From Sulfurospirillum sp. UBA2217 (GTDB lineage: Bacteria; Campylobacterota; Campylobacteria; Campylobacterales; Sulfurospirillaceae): DNA of 64,000 bases. Of this stretch, positions 26,092 through 34,711 are shown in pieces. The stretch lies in assembly GCA_002328495.1 (NCBI GenBank), contig DCUJ01000007.1, forward strand, positions 62,001-126,000. The letters are read 5' to 3'. A program made the position numbers and the translations under genes. Within the stretch, counting starts at the first letter, position 1. Every line of letters begins with the position of its first letter. The notes under the pieces are model-generated. The model made no database searches and was not told the origin of the DNA. It saw only the letters and a list, made by a program, of their open reading frames with translations.

Positions 26092-26925
26092 TTAAAAGGG
26101 ACTTTTTGGAGGCTTTTTTTGCCTTTGTTCTATAAGTTTGTATAATACCAATGATGCCACTGCCATCACCAAAGAGAGCGCTTGTCCTTTGGTCATCCAC
26201 TCCCCATATACATAGCCTATTTGAAAGTCTGGTTCGCGGTAAAACTCCGCGCTAAAGCGTGCTAGCGAATATAAAAAGCCATACAATGCAATGAGTTCTC
26301 CCTCGAAGCGTTTGCGTTTTCGGTACCAGAAAAGTAAAATAAATATAACTAAACCTTCTAAAATTGCCTCATAGATTTGTGAGGGATGACGAAGGATACC
26401 GTCCACGTAAATTCCCCATGAAAGCTCTGTAGGTCTGCCTATCAATTCTTGGTTTAAAAAATTTCCAATACGTCCAAAAATGTAACCAACTGGAACACTT
26501 AACGCTACCAAATCTAAAAGTCCCCATACCTGCATTTTATGACGCAGGCTAAAAAACCAGGTACCGAGTAAAAAACCCACAATAGCACCGTGGTAACTCA
26601 TGCCGCGAATGCCCACAAACGTACCGTCTAAAAAAGGATTGAACATTTGCCAAGGACGAGAGAGATAATAATCAACATGCGGATCGTAAAAAAGAATGTA
26701 ACCAATACGCGCACCTAAAATGATGCCCACTTCAATCCAAATAAAGTAGCTATCGAGTAGTTTATCGCTGAAAGGCAGTGTATCTTTTTTGACCAACCAT
26801 TTGCCCGCATACAACGCGCCTAAGAGTGCCAACATGTACATAAGTCCGTACCAATGTACCGCGATGGGACCTAAATTAAACGCAACGGGGTCAAACTGTG
26901 AGTAGATGTGATTCCAAAATGACAT
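26092..26925 (-). CDS. lgt: Prolipoprotein diacylglyceryl transferase
   Basis: Lgt attaches diacylglycerol to the lipobox Cys of prolipoproteins at the inner membrane. The 277-residue protein has about seven helices and the family signatures WYGLMYMLALLGAL, the His-Gly core GMSYHGAIVGFLLG, GRIGNFLNQELIGRPT (the Lgt signature) and HPSQIYEA. The ATG at 26925 (MSFWNHIY) is preferred to the one two codons upstream because AAGGA lies at proper spacing only for it. That Shine-Dalgarno is the tail of a TTACATGTAA copy. Confidence 0.95.
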   Translation of the reverse strand: MSFWNHIYSQFDPVAFNLGPIAVHWYGLMYMLALLGALYAGKWLVKKDTLPFSDKLLDSYFIWIEVGIILGARIGYILFYDPHVDYYLSRPWQMFNPFLDGTFVGIRGMSYHGAIVGFLLGTWFFSLRHKMQVWGLLDLVALSVPVGYIFGRIGNFLNQELIGRPTELSWGIYVDGILRHPSQIYEAILEGLVIFILLFWYRKRKRFEGELIALYGFLYSLARFSAEFYREPDFQIGYVYGEWMTKGQALSLVMAVASLVLYKLIEQRQKKPPKSPF

Positions 26926-26933
26926 TTTCATCC

Positions 26934-26943
26934 TTACATGTAA
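26934..26943. repeat. TTACATGTAA copy overlapping the lgt ribosome-binding site
   Basis: On the minus strand TTACATGTAAGGATGAAA precedes the ATG: the final TAA of the palindrome forms part of the TAAGGA Shine-Dalgarno. Confidence 0.92.
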
Positions 26944-26967
26944 AGGGCAATTTTACTGTTTTTTAGA

Positions 26968-29271
26968 TTAAGTTAACTCACAGGTGTGCATTTCGGCTTC
27001 TACCCTATTTCGACCATTGGCTTTGGCGCGGTATAAGGCTTCATCCGCACGCCCTACAATGGTTTTTGTATCGTCACCGTATTTAAAAGATGCTACACCA
27101 AAACTCGATGTTCGATTACCAACCGTTGTAAAAGCGTACCCCTCAATCGCCATACGTAGCTTTTCTGCTAGCAAAACAGCACCATCGAGTGTTGTAGAAG
27201 GCAAAAGAATCAAAAACTCTTCGCCTCCCCAACGCCCCACAAAATCTTCACGTCTTAGGTTGAATTTGAGCACTTCCGCAATCTCTTGTAAGAGCGTATC
27301 GCCCACTTGATGCCCATACGTATCATTAACGGATTTAAATTTATCGATATCTAACATAATGGTGGAAAAAGGTGTCTCATGGCGTACTGCCATGCTTACA
27401 TGTAAGCTTAACAGTTCATCCAGTTTCAAACGATTGTAAAGCTTTGTCAAACGATCGGTAATCGAAAGTTCTTCGATACGCTTTTTATCGGTAATATCTT
27501 CTCGAATCGCCATATATCCAATCACATTCCCCACATCATCATAACGCGGTGAGATGGTTGCCTCTACCCAATAATCCGCCCCACTTTTATGGCGATTTTT
27601 CATCTCTCCACGCCATGTTTCACCATGCTTCAATACTTCCCACAATGTTGCATACAGCGAATCTGGCATATCTGCGTGTCGTACGATATTGTGATTTTTG
27701 CCCAAAAGCTCTTCTTTAGTGTACCCTGAAATAGTACAAAAAGCCTCACTCACTTCCGTGATAGTGCCTTCTAAATCCGTACTGGAAATGATAACATTGG
27801 CATCAATAATCGCAATGTACTCTTCCAACTTTAACTTTGATTTGCGATACTCAGTAATATCGCTCAGCGTAACAAGAACCGATTCTACGTGTGAAAAATC
27901 ATCTGAAAAAATGGGTTGCGCATTGGCTTGCACCCATGTGATAGAATTGTCTTCGCGCACAATGCCCATAATCACATTTTCTTGGGCTGAGCCTGTTTGA
28001 AGTGCTTTGGGAGCGGGACGTTCGTCTGTTGGCATGGCGGTACCATCTTCACGGATGGCACTCCAACGTGGATAAGCACTGGTTTTCCCCAGCATCTCTT
28101 CTTGCGGTATGCCAAATATCTCTTGGGCTGCTAAATTGCACTCGACAATCACCCCTTGCGCATTTTGAACAATAATGCCTTCATGCATGGCTTGAAAAAT
28201 GGTACGTACTTCTGCTTCGGAACGGACTAAACGTTTTGTTTGTTCAGCAGCAATTTTATACGCTTCCTCTCGAGTGCGTTGCAAAGCATGAATCCACCGC
28301 CCTACAATCAAGGCAAAAAGAATGCCAAAAAAAGCTTGGATATAAGGAATATAACGATTGAAGCCAATATCAAGAACCTCATTTGATTTAAAATTAAATG
28401 TCCACTCTCTGCCATACATAGCAATGGTCTCTACATGCTCATAGCGTGCTTCTTGTAAGGTAGGATTTGAATCAAAGAGCTTCGAGTTCATCTCCAATTC
28501 AGTACCATCAAAAATCTCAAAATCAACTTTAAAGTAATTCTGTCCTAATAAATTCTTAAAGAGCGTTTGGGCTTTTATCCCTGCAAATACAAAACCATAA
28601 ACACTTTTTTGTTTTTCCTCCACTGAAGAAGGAATTTCCCCAGTACTGTATAATGGTACATAAATAACAAACCCTGCTTTTTCCTCAGGCGTAGAGCCTT
28701 GCACCAATTCAATTTTAGAAGAGAGTGTCGGAAGCCCTCGGTGTATCGCTTTGTCCATGGTTGCTTTCCGCACAGACTCTGAGGCCATATCAAATCCCAT
28801 GGCTTTGCGATTGATGATATCAAAAGGCTCAAGGTACGCAATAACAATCGCTTCAGCATTTTGAGAAGGAGGAAAGATAGCAAAATCTTTAAAACCTTCC
28901 GCTTTGATAGAATCTTCAAAGGATTTAACATCACTGCGCTTGAGTATGGGAGAAAAGCCAGCTGCTTGAATGCTTGGAAAACGTTTAGAGAGGTATTGGG
29001 ACTGGGTAAAGAGTTTCCACTCTTCCCTACTCACATGGGTTGATGCTCTCATAAATGCAGCAGCACCACATAAAAGTTGAACATTGGATTGTAACTGTTT
29101 TTCGGCTAAGAAAAGAATCTGTTCTGAGGCTACCGTAAAACGACTTTTTTCGCTATTTTCTATCCACAAGGCACTTTGCCATGCAATAAAAAGTGAAAGA
29201 CACGTACCCATCAAAACAATGTAGTAGGAAAAATAAGAGGATTTCAAAAGAGCATAAAAAATTTTTTGCAC
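26968..29271 (-). CDS. CHASE-PAS-PAS-GGDEF membrane sensor diguanylate cyclase
   Basis: Starts at GTG (GAAGG upstream). The 767-residue protein has an N-terminal helix (about 12-35) and a periplasmic CHASE domain of about 250 residues (REEWKLFTQSQYLSKRFPSI, IQAAGFSPIL). A second helix lies near 305-325. Two PAS domains follow (EGIIVQNAQGVIVECNLAAQ; then ISSTDLEGTITEVSEAFC with a PAC tail GYMAIREDITDKK), then a GGDEF domain with intact RWGGEEFLILLP. It should make c-di-GMP in response to small periplasmic ligands. A TTACATGTAA copy is read as Leu-His-Val near residue 622. Confidence 0.92.
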   Translation of the reverse strand: MQKIFYALLKSSYFSYYIVLMGTCLSLFIAWQSALWIENSEKSRFTVASEQILFLAEKQLQSNVQLLCGAAAFMRASTHVSREEWKLFTQSQYLSKRFPSIQAAGFSPILKRSDVKSFEDSIKAEGFKDFAIFPPSQNAEAIVIAYLEPFDIINRKAMGFDMASESVRKATMDKAIHRGLPTLSSKIELVQGSTPEEKAGFVIYVPLYSTGEIPSSVEEKQKSVYGFVFAGIKAQTLFKNLLGQNYFKVDFEIFDGTELEMNSKLFDSNPTLQEARYEHVETIAMYGREWTFNFKSNEVLDIGFNRYIPYIQAFFGILFALIVGRWIHALQRTREEAYKIAAEQTKRLVRSEAEVRTIFQAMHEGIIVQNAQGVIVECNLAAQEIFGIPQEEMLGKTSAYPRWSAIREDGTAMPTDERPAPKALQTGSAQENVIMGIVREDNSITWVQANAQPIFSDDFSHVESVLVTLSDITEYRKSKLKLEEYIAIIDANVIISSTDLEGTITEVSEAFCTISGYTKEELLGKNHNIVRHADMPDSLYATLWEVLKHGETWRGEMKNRHKSGADYWVEATISPRYDDVGNVIGYMAIREDITDKKRIEELSITDRLTKLYNRLKLDELLSLHVSMAVRHETPFSTIMLDIDKFKSVNDTYGHQVGDTLLQEIAEVLKFNLRREDFVGRWGGEEFLILLPSTTLDGAVLLAEKLRMAIEGYAFTTVGNRTSSFGVASFKYGDDTKTIVGRADEALYRAKANGRNRVEAEMHTCELT
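27396..27405. repeat. TTACATGTAA copy in the CHASE-GGDEF gene (reads Leu-His-Val)
   Basis: The palindrome extends to GCTTACATGTAAGC; minus-strand codons give LSLHVSM. Confidence 0.9.
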
Positions 29272-29333
29272 ACCATGCCTTCAGACTATTTGGCTGATTG
29301 TAGCAAAAAAAAATTAAAAAAAGAGTTTAAGAA

Positions 29334-29354
29334 GAGGGGAAGAAATCCCCCCTC
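29334..29354 (-). terminator. Putative terminator after hsp20
   Basis: GAGGGG / CCCCTC stem with a 9-base loop, followed on the minus strand by a long T-rich tract (TTCTTAAACTCTTTTTTT), ten bases after the hsp20 stop. Confidence 0.7.
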
Positions 29355-29363
29355 AAACCTATG

Positions 29364-29795
29364 TCACTTAATTGTTATTTTGCGAGCCTCGTTCGTTTCT
29401 ACTTTGAGTTTGGGAAGAACCACCTCTAAAACGCCATCAATGCACGCGGCTTCAATGTTTTCAACATCGACATTTTCAGGCAATGCAAAACTGCGCTGGA
29501 ACTTGCCATAACTGCTCTCTACTTTGTAATAATCTTTCTCAGAGCGCTCCTCTTTGAAGCTTCGCTCCCCTGAGATAAGCAGTTGGTTCTCTTTGACATC
29601 AATGCTGATATCCTCTTTTTTAACCCCTGGCAAATCCACCTCAACATGGTAGGCAAACTCACCCTCACGGGTACTCACCGTTGGCTTAAATGCTGAAATA
29701 CCATTCTCCTCTGATTCGGCTGCGGGGTAATACCTAAAAAGCCTCTGCTCCAAATCTCTCATCTCTTTGAATGGATTAAAACGTGTGACTAACAT
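29364..29795 (-). CDS. Hsp20/alpha-crystallin small heat-shock protein
   Basis: The 143-residue protein is an ATP-independent holdase. The central alpha-crystallin domain (about residues 38-130) includes YHVEVDLPGVKKEDISIDVK and the ISGERSF strand. The dimer-loop region EKDYYKVESSYGKFQRSFALPENVD and the GVLEVVLPK motif follow. The C-terminus lacks a clear IxI tail but ends in RKITIK. The gene is alone between a Crp/Fnr gene upstream and a terminator, and has a TTACATGTAA copy 38 bases upstream. Confidence 0.93.
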   Translation of the reverse strand: MLVTRFNPFKEMRDLEQRLFRYYPAAESEENGISAFKPTVSTREGEFAYHVEVDLPGVKKEDISIDVKENQLLISGERSFKEERSEKDYYKVESSYGKFQRSFALPENVDVENIEAACIDGVLEVVLPKLKVETNEARKITIK

Positions 29796-29832
29796 GGTAA
29801 ACTCCTTTGATACTTTTTATGGTGGAAGTTTA

Positions 29833-29842
29833 TTACATGTAA
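29833..29842. repeat. TTACATGTAA copy upstream of hsp20
   Basis: Intergenic copy followed on the plus strand by AGATTTTTGTCTGC, a flank shared with the tatA leader copy at 5653. Confidence 0.92.
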
Positions 29843-29853
29843 AGATTTTTGTC

Positions 29854-29869
29854 TGCCACTTAAGTGGCA
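29854..29869. promoter_or_regulatory. 16-bp palindrome between crp/fnr-type gene and hsp20
   Basis: TGCCACTTAAGTGGCA is perfectly symmetric and lies four bases beyond the regulator stop codon. It may be a hairpin at the 3' end of the regulator message or an operator for hsp20; it does not match the CIRCE or HAIR elements I know. Confidence 0.5.
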
Positions 29870-29872
29870 CTT

Positions 29873-30529
29873 TTACACATCAGGCAAATGTTCAAGAAGA
29901 TTTTGGGAGTCCAAGATGCAGATTTCTTTGCGTTTAATATCGATAAGTCCCTCTTTTTTAAGGGTTTGTAGATTGCGGTTGAGTACTTTTCGCACCGTAC
30001 CTATCAGGCTGGAAAGTTCTTCATGGGAAAGGTTGTTGATGAGTTTCAGGGTTTGTTTGCCATCTTCTTGTTCGATATTGCGAGCAATGAGTTTCACCAA
30101 ACGTGTCGTGGTATCGTACAGCGATAAATCGCTGGCTAAATTTTCCATATCACGTAATTGTTTACCTACATATGGTAAAAAAAGCTTGTTAAATGAAGGC
30201 TTTGTTTCGACCCATTCTCTGAAAAGTTCAATAGGAAAAACCAAGAGTTTTACATCATCCAATGCCATGGCAATATTTTCATGTACTTTACCATCTAAAA
30301 GACTTACCACATCGTACATATCCCCTTTGGTTAACAGATAAAGAATCTGCTCTTTGCCTGTTTCAAAGTTGATTTGAGAGATTTTGACGCGCCCTTCTAA
30401 GATGACAAAAAAATGCTCCATGCACTCTTTTGGGCGCATGAGCGTGTCCCCTTTTTTGACCTGTGTAACACGTCCAAAACGGGCGATATCTTCGTGAAGT
30501 TCTTTTTCAATCACCTCAAGGGCATGCAC
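29873..30529 (-). CDS. Crp/Fnr family transcriptional regulator
   Basis: The 218-residue protein has an N-terminal cyclic-nucleotide-binding fold (about 15-120: KKGDTLMRPKECMEHFFVILEGRVKIS in outline, LYLLTKGDMYDVVSLLDG), a long dimer helix, and a C-terminal winged helix (NNLSHEELSSLIGTVRKVLNRNLQTLKKEGLI in outline). There is no N-terminal cysteine cluster, so it is not an FNR-type oxygen sensor; the effector is unknown. It starts at GTG immediately after the stop of the upstream GGDEF gene, so it is probably cotranscribed with it. Confidence 0.9.
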   Translation of the reverse strand: MHALEVIEKELHEDIARFGRVTQVKKGDTLMRPKECMEHFFVILEGRVKISQINFETGKEQILYLLTKGDMYDVVSLLDGKVHENIAMALDDVKLLVFPIELFREWVETKPSFNKLFLPYVGKQLRDMENLASDLSLYDTTTRLVKLIARNIEQEDGKQTLKLINNLSHEELSSLIGTVRKVLNRNLQTLKKEGLIDIKRKEICILDSQNLLEHLPDV

Positions 30530-33364
30530 TTAAACAACCTTATTGCGTCCGCTTTCTTTTGCCTCATAAAGCGCCTTGTCTGCTTTATCAAACACTTTGA
30601 CGATTGAATCATATTTTTCAAACTCGGCGACACCAAAACTTGCTGTGATAGAGCCAATAATCGGGAAAGTGTACATTTCTATTGCTTTTCGTAATTTTTC
30701 TGCTAATGCACGTGCGCCCTCAATATTGGTTTCAGGGCAAACCAACAAAAATTCTTCGCCACCCCAACGCCCAAAAATATCAGAATCTCTTTTTTGCTCT
30801 AAGATAACTTTACTGATTGTCTTTAGCGTCTCATCACCTGCTTTATGCCCATAGTTATCATTCACCTTTTTGAAAAAATCCAAATCAAGCATAATAATGG
30901 ACAACGGTCGTCCAAACCTGTCAAATTGTTTTTTTTCATACTCTAAGATATCATCTAATTTAAGACGATTGTAGATACCCGTTAATTTATCGGTGATAGA
31001 AAGAATTTCTAGCTTGGCATTATACTTGTGCAGATGGTACTGTCGGTACAATATCACCGTGACGATAAGCCCAAGTACCGCTAAAATTTTATACAAATAG
31101 GTATAATCCATCTCTTTTTCATAATTGACACTCACCCATTTATTCAGTATATCTTGACTCTCTTGTTTGCTAATCGCCCCAATGGCTTTTTCAAAAATGC
31201 TATACAACTCAGGCTCATCGTTGCGCGTACCCACACCCAATTCCCACTTTTCGTCAAATTTACCTACAATTTTTAACGAACCAAAATACTCTTTTTGGAT
31301 TTGATACGCAACCGTAGCTAGCGTTCCAATGGTTCCAAAAAGCTTTCCTTCTTGTACCTTTTTAAGCCCCTCTTGTTCACTCTCTACTTCAACAAAGGAG
31401 ACCTGAGGATAGCGTACTTTTAAAATTTCACCGTAAGCGTAGCCTTTGGCAATGCCTATGGGTTTATCAGTAATGGCACCAATATCGGAATAAAACACTT
31501 TGTCCAATTTTGAAACCAAAACCAAAGGAATGACCATATAGGGCTTGGTAAAATTCATATACATTTTGCGCTCAGGCGTTTCCATCGCAAGAGAAAAAAT
31601 GTCGCATTTGCGCTCTCTTGCAAAGGCCAAAGACTCTAGCCACGTGCGTGTTTGTACCACAGAAATGGGAATACCAATGGTTTTTTCCATCACCTTGATA
31701 TAATCCGCCGCAATGCCCACATGTTTACCTCCTTCATTCATCTCCAAAGGCATCCAATCGGGGTCAATGCACATTTTAATCTCTTGTTTATGCATCAAAT
31801 AGACCTGTTCATTAAGGGTGAAGAGATCTTTAGACCCTTTAGGAGAAATGTTTCGAGCAAACTGTGCGTTCAGTGCACTTAATTCATCCTTATGTACGCT
31901 TTTGAGTGCTTTATTAAACAAGCCATGCAAAAGGGTGCTTTCTTTTTGAAATGCCATGTAAAGGTTTTGGTCACTTAGTTTTTCAAGTGCCAACTCTCCC
32001 ACAATGTGCAAATTAGAGAGTATTGCTTTTTCGATAAAATAGCGTGCCGTAAAAACATCGTCTATCCCCGCATCAATCAAACCAAAGGCGATGGCTTCAA
32101 GCATTTCTTGACTTGTTTCGTATTCCACAACATTGATCCAAGGATACTGCTCTTTCACATACTGAGTACTCGCCCACCCCTTCCCTGCACCCAAGGTTTT
32201 GCCTTTTAAGGAATCAAGTGAGGTGATATCTAAACGCTTTGAGGATGCGATGAGAGCCAGTTGCATCGAAAATAGGGCATCACTCAATAAAAAATCAGCA
32301 CGTCTTTGCGGAGTAGCAAAAATGGGGTGCAACACATCAATCTCTTTGCGTTGAAATTTCTCAAAAAGATTGGGCCACGTGTCGCTTATAAAGTTTACAT
32401 GTAACCCAATCTTTTGCGCTAAGAGTTTGATGTAGGCAACACTATACCCCTCGGCTTTGCCGTTTTCATTAAAATCATACGGTTGCCAACTCAGTTCATT
32501 TGAAACGTTAATGAACAACGTTTTCTTCAAATAAGCTTTCTCTTCAGGACTGAGTTCGATGCTATCCACACCAGAGGTTCCCACCTCTTCCATAAAGGGC
32601 AGGTATTTTCGTTTTATCTTTACATGTAACGCTTCGGGGATGGATGCCAGGAGTTTGTTAAACAAAGAGATAAATTCTGGCCAATCTTTGCCTGTAACGA
32701 CGGATTGCTCCTCGGCTGGGTACTGGGAAAAATTGTTCACTTTAAGATGCGCTAGTGCATACCGCTTGATAAATAAAGAGGTGATGGCAATATCGCCAAT
32801 ATACGCATCGGCGTCATGAGCATTCACCGCGCGTAGGGCTTCTAAATTGGTTTCATACACACGGGTGTGACACTGCGGGTAGTCACGTTTGAGTTTTTCA
32901 TTGATGACATAGCTTTTTGCCAAAGCGATGGTGCACGACTGCATTTGAGAAAGATGTGTGTGGGGATTGGAAACATGGGTTGCTAACGCAAAAGGAAACG
33001 AGACGTAAGGGCGGCTAAAAAGCATTTTTTCAAGACGGGAAGGATCATGGGTTGCTTTAAGTAGCACATCGATACCATCGCGTGTTTCGATGCGTTTTAA
33101 CGCCTCAGCCCATGTGCCATCGGTGACATACTCAATGGTGAGATTAAACGTATTGGCAAAATGTTGAATGTACTCAACGCTAATGCCCGAAGCCTTAGTG
33201 TTTTCAAACTGCTGATAAGGCATCATCTCTTGGGCAATACGTACACGCAATAGTTTATTTTTTTCAAGCCATGCCTGCTCATCAGGGGTAATATCCATGA
33301 CGCTAGCACTCACAAACGAGCCAAGCCAAAAAGAGAGTATTAAAATAAACTGTACTATTTTCAT
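30530..33364 (-). CDS. Sensor diguanylate cyclase with three tandem solute-binding domains
   Basis: The 944-residue protein has a signal peptide (1-20) and three type-3 extracellular solute-binding modules at about 25-255, 275-500 and 520-755. Each opens with an LxxxE-x-x-[WY]L linker and a Q/W-P-[YLF] ligand-pocket stretch. A transmembrane helix (about 770-790) leads to a C-terminal GGDEF domain with intact RWGGEEFLLVCPE. Periplasmic amino-acid-like ligands probably control c-di-GMP synthesis. It abuts the Crp/Fnr gene. Two TTACATGTAA copies are both read Leu-His-Val. Tandem modules probably arose by internal duplication. Confidence 0.92.
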   Translation of the reverse strand: MKIVQFILILSFWLGSFVSASVMDITPDEQAWLEKNKLLRVRIAQEMMPYQQFENTKASGISVEYIQHFANTFNLTIEYVTDGTWAEALKRIETRDGIDVLLKATHDPSRLEKMLFSRPYVSFPFALATHVSNPHTHLSQMQSCTIALAKSYVINEKLKRDYPQCHTRVYETNLEALRAVNAHDADAYIGDIAITSLFIKRYALAHLKVNNFSQYPAEEQSVVTGKDWPEFISLFNKLLASIPEALHVKIKRKYLPFMEEVGTSGVDSIELSPEEKAYLKKTLFINVSNELSWQPYDFNENGKAEGYSVAYIKLLAQKIGLHVNFISDTWPNLFEKFQRKEIDVLHPIFATPQRRADFLLSDALFSMQLALIASSKRLDITSLDSLKGKTLGAGKGWASTQYVKEQYPWINVVEYETSQEMLEAIAFGLIDAGIDDVFTARYFIEKAILSNLHIVGELALEKLSDQNLYMAFQKESTLLHGLFNKALKSVHKDELSALNAQFARNISPKGSKDLFTLNEQVYLMHKQEIKMCIDPDWMPLEMNEGGKHVGIAADYIKVMEKTIGIPISVVQTRTWLESLAFARERKCDIFSLAMETPERKMYMNFTKPYMVIPLVLVSKLDKVFYSDIGAITDKPIGIAKGYAYGEILKVRYPQVSFVEVESEQEGLKKVQEGKLFGTIGTLATVAYQIQKEYFGSLKIVGKFDEKWELGVGTRNDEPELYSIFEKAIGAISKQESQDILNKWVSVNYEKEMDYTYLYKILAVLGLIVTVILYRQYHLHKYNAKLEILSITDKLTGIYNRLKLDDILEYEKKQFDRFGRPLSIIMLDLDFFKKVNDNYGHKAGDETLKTISKVILEQKRDSDIFGRWGGEEFLLVCPETNIEGARALAEKLRKAIEMYTFPIIGSITASFGVAEFEKYDSIVKVFDKADKALYEAKESGRNKVV
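32395..32404. repeat. TTACATGTAA copy in SBP-GGDEF gene (reads Leu-His-Val)
   Basis: Minus-strand codons in IGLHVNF of the second solute-binding module. The same GLHV position recurs in the third module of the giant kinase at 57075. Confidence 0.9.
32620..32629. repeat. TTACATGTAA copy in SBP-GGDEF gene (reads Leu-His-Val)
   Basis: Minus-strand codons in EALHVKIK at the end of the first solute-binding module. Confidence 0.9.
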
Positions 33365-33429
33365 CCCATGCTGCTTTGAAAAAGAGTTGAAAATAAGTCT
33401 ACCATAAATTTTCTTTTAAAAAAAATTCT

Positions 33430-33828
33430 TTACACCACTTCCCCATCCACATACATCCACGCCTTGCCAAAACGCTTAAAACGCGAATGCTCCGTATGCA
33501 CACCCTCTTTACCCTCTTGCACAAAAGAAGCACGAAAAGAGACTTTGCCCACTTTATCGTTCACGCCCCCTTGCCATGTCTGTAAAACCTCCAAATCTGT
33601 CCACGCTAAAGCTTTACATGTAAAGGCAATTTCTTCTTTGAGCGTTTTGGAGCGATGGCTTGGGTGTGTCGTTTCGTACAAATAATCGACCAAAGAAAAA
33701 ACAAACGCACAGTAACGAGAGCGCATAAGAGCTTCGCACGTTGGGGCATTGTACTTTGTGTGGTAGGGCTCGCAACAATTTTCGTACGGTTTTTGAGAGC
33801 CACAAGGGCAGAGATTGTTTTGTTTCAT
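33430..33828 (-). CDS. YchJ family protein with SEC-C-type metal-binding motif
   Basis: The 132-residue protein begins with a cysteine cluster (LCPCGSQKPYENCC) typical of SEC-C zinc motifs and continues with the YchJ/UPF0225 NTF2-like core (APTCEALMRSRYCAFVF, YLYETTHPSHR, LEVLQTWQGG). The molecular role of YchJ is not established. Its ATG overlaps the toxin stop codon by four bases (ATGA), so it is translationally coupled to a toxin-antitoxin pair. One TTACATGTAA copy is read as Phe-Thr-Cys-Lys. Confidence 0.85.
   Translation of the reverse strand: MKQNNLCPCGSQKPYENCCEPYHTKYNAPTCEALMRSRYCAFVFSLVDYLYETTHPSHRSKTLKEEIAFTCKALAWTDLEVLQTWQGGVNDKVGKVSFRASFVQEGKEGVHTEHSRFKRFGKAWMYVDGEVV
33614..33623. 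repeat. TTACATGTAA copy in ychJ-like gene (reads Phe-Thr-Cys-Lys)
   Basis: Minus-strand codons TTT-ACA-TGT-AAA (AFTCKAL); symmetry extends to CTTTACATGTAAAG. Confidence 0.9.
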
Positions 33829-34115
33829 AAAGACTCTTTAGCATCATACAACTCTTGATTAATCAAGGCTAACACAGAGATAAACTCTTCTTCAATGGCA
33901 TACACAACGGTATACCCTTTGTACACTAAGTCGCGTATATTTTTATCATCATGGTAGATGGATTGCCTACATTTATAGGGCATTTCCGCTACTGATTTAC
34001 ACTGTTCAAGTAAGCCTTTTTGAAATGCTTTGGCTGCATTTGGACTATCTAGGGCTATAAACCCTATCTTTTTTTGAAGAGAAAGAACAAACTCTTCTTC
34101 AAACCTAAGCTTCAT
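33825..34115 (-). CDS. ParE/RelE family toxin
   Basis: The 96-residue basic-core protein has the RelE/ParE fold pattern: an N-terminal helix pair (EEFVLSLQKKIGFIAL, AAKAFQKGLLEQCKSVAEMPYKCRQ in outline) and C-terminal strands (IRDLVYKGYTVVYAIEE, EFISVLALINQ). Members either cleave mRNA at the ribosome (RelE) or poison gyrase (ParE); which applies here cannot be told. Its start overlaps the antitoxin stop by 11 bases, as usual for type II pairs. Confidence 0.85.
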   Translation of the reverse strand: MKLRFEEEFVLSLQKKIGFIALDSPNAAKAFQKGLLEQCKSVAEMPYKCRQSIYHDDKNIRDLVYKGYTVVYAIEEEFISVLALINQELYDAKESL

Positions 34116-34407
34116 TGATGAGACGTTTTTCTAATTCTTCAAGTGAATAAAATGTTGCTTCGTTATTTTTGAGTTTTACAACTTGCGCCGCTACAAACTT
34201 TTTATCCTCTTCAAATTTCAGTCGCGCCACCTCTTGACGAACGAGTTGGTCAACTTCATCATGACGTAAAATGACAAAATCAAGCTTGTTATTTTTGAGA
34301 ACACCGATTTTTTCGACCTCATGGCGTGCCAATTTGGTAAGCACACTACCAAAATTCTTTGCTACATCGGTACTGCTCATGAGTTCGTTTGGTTTATAAG
34401 AAAGCAT
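34105..34407 (-). CDS. Phd/YefM-type antitoxin
   Basis: The 100-residue protein shows the Phd/YefM N-terminal DNA-binding pattern (MSSTDVAKNFGSVLTKL, then KIGVLKNNKLDFVILRHDEVDQLV) and an acidic/helical C-terminal toxin-binding tail (FYSLEELEKRLINEA). GAGGAAT precedes the ATG at 34407. It lies directly upstream of and overlaps the toxin, and probably autorepresses the promoter at 34445. Confidence 0.85.
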   Translation of the reverse strand: MLSYKPNELMSSTDVAKNFGSVLTKLARHEVEKIGVLKNNKLDFVILRHDEVDQLVRQEVARLKFEEDKKFVAAQVVKLKNNEATFYSLEELEKRLINEA

Positions 34408-34444
34408 TTTATTCCTCGCTATAATACGGATAATCTTGTGGGTA

Positions 34445-34450
34445 ATTATA
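34445..34450 (-). promoter_or_regulatory. Probable -10 box of the toxin-antitoxin operon
   Basis: Perfect TATAAT on the minus strand (ACTATAATTACCC), 37 bases upstream of the antitoxin ATG. Confidence 0.5.
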
Positions 34451-34481
34451 GTTTAATGAAGAATACGTGTCAAGGAGATCT

Positions 34482-34491
34482 TTACATGTAA
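34482..34491. repeat. TTACATGTAA copy upstream of the antitoxin gene
   Basis: Intergenic; symmetry extends to ATCTTTACATGTAAAGAT (18 bp), about 32 bp upstream of the TATAAT box. Confidence 0.92.
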
Positions 34492-34572
34492 AGATTTATT
34501 CTTTCTCCTCCCTCGAATTAACCATACTCCTTAGTATTTCAATACTTATTGACTAATAATAAAATATCTTGT

Positions 34573-34671
34573 AAAGATATTACATTAGCAGCATCTATAC
34601 CAGATTCGTACAAAATAGAAATACACAAAGGTGTTAAACTCGCAAAATATGTTCAAATAAAATCTGAGTAA
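34573..34671 (+). pseudogene. Possible gene remnant
   Basis: A plus-strand frame translating to a plausible C-terminal stretch (SCKDITLAASIPDSYKIEIH, then KGVKLAKYVQIKSE, stop at 34669-34671) has no start codon or ribosome site upstream. It may be the tail of a decayed gene or chance. The family is not recognised. Confidence 0.25.
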
Positions 34672-34711
34672 GGGCACGCTTTTTCGTCTAAAATAATCAA
34701 TACAACACCGT

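Noticed and set aside
33464..33858. Several overlapping frames around ychJ on both strands
   Set aside because: They are short shadows of ychJ with no ribosome sites; only the SEC-C/YchJ frame has a family match.
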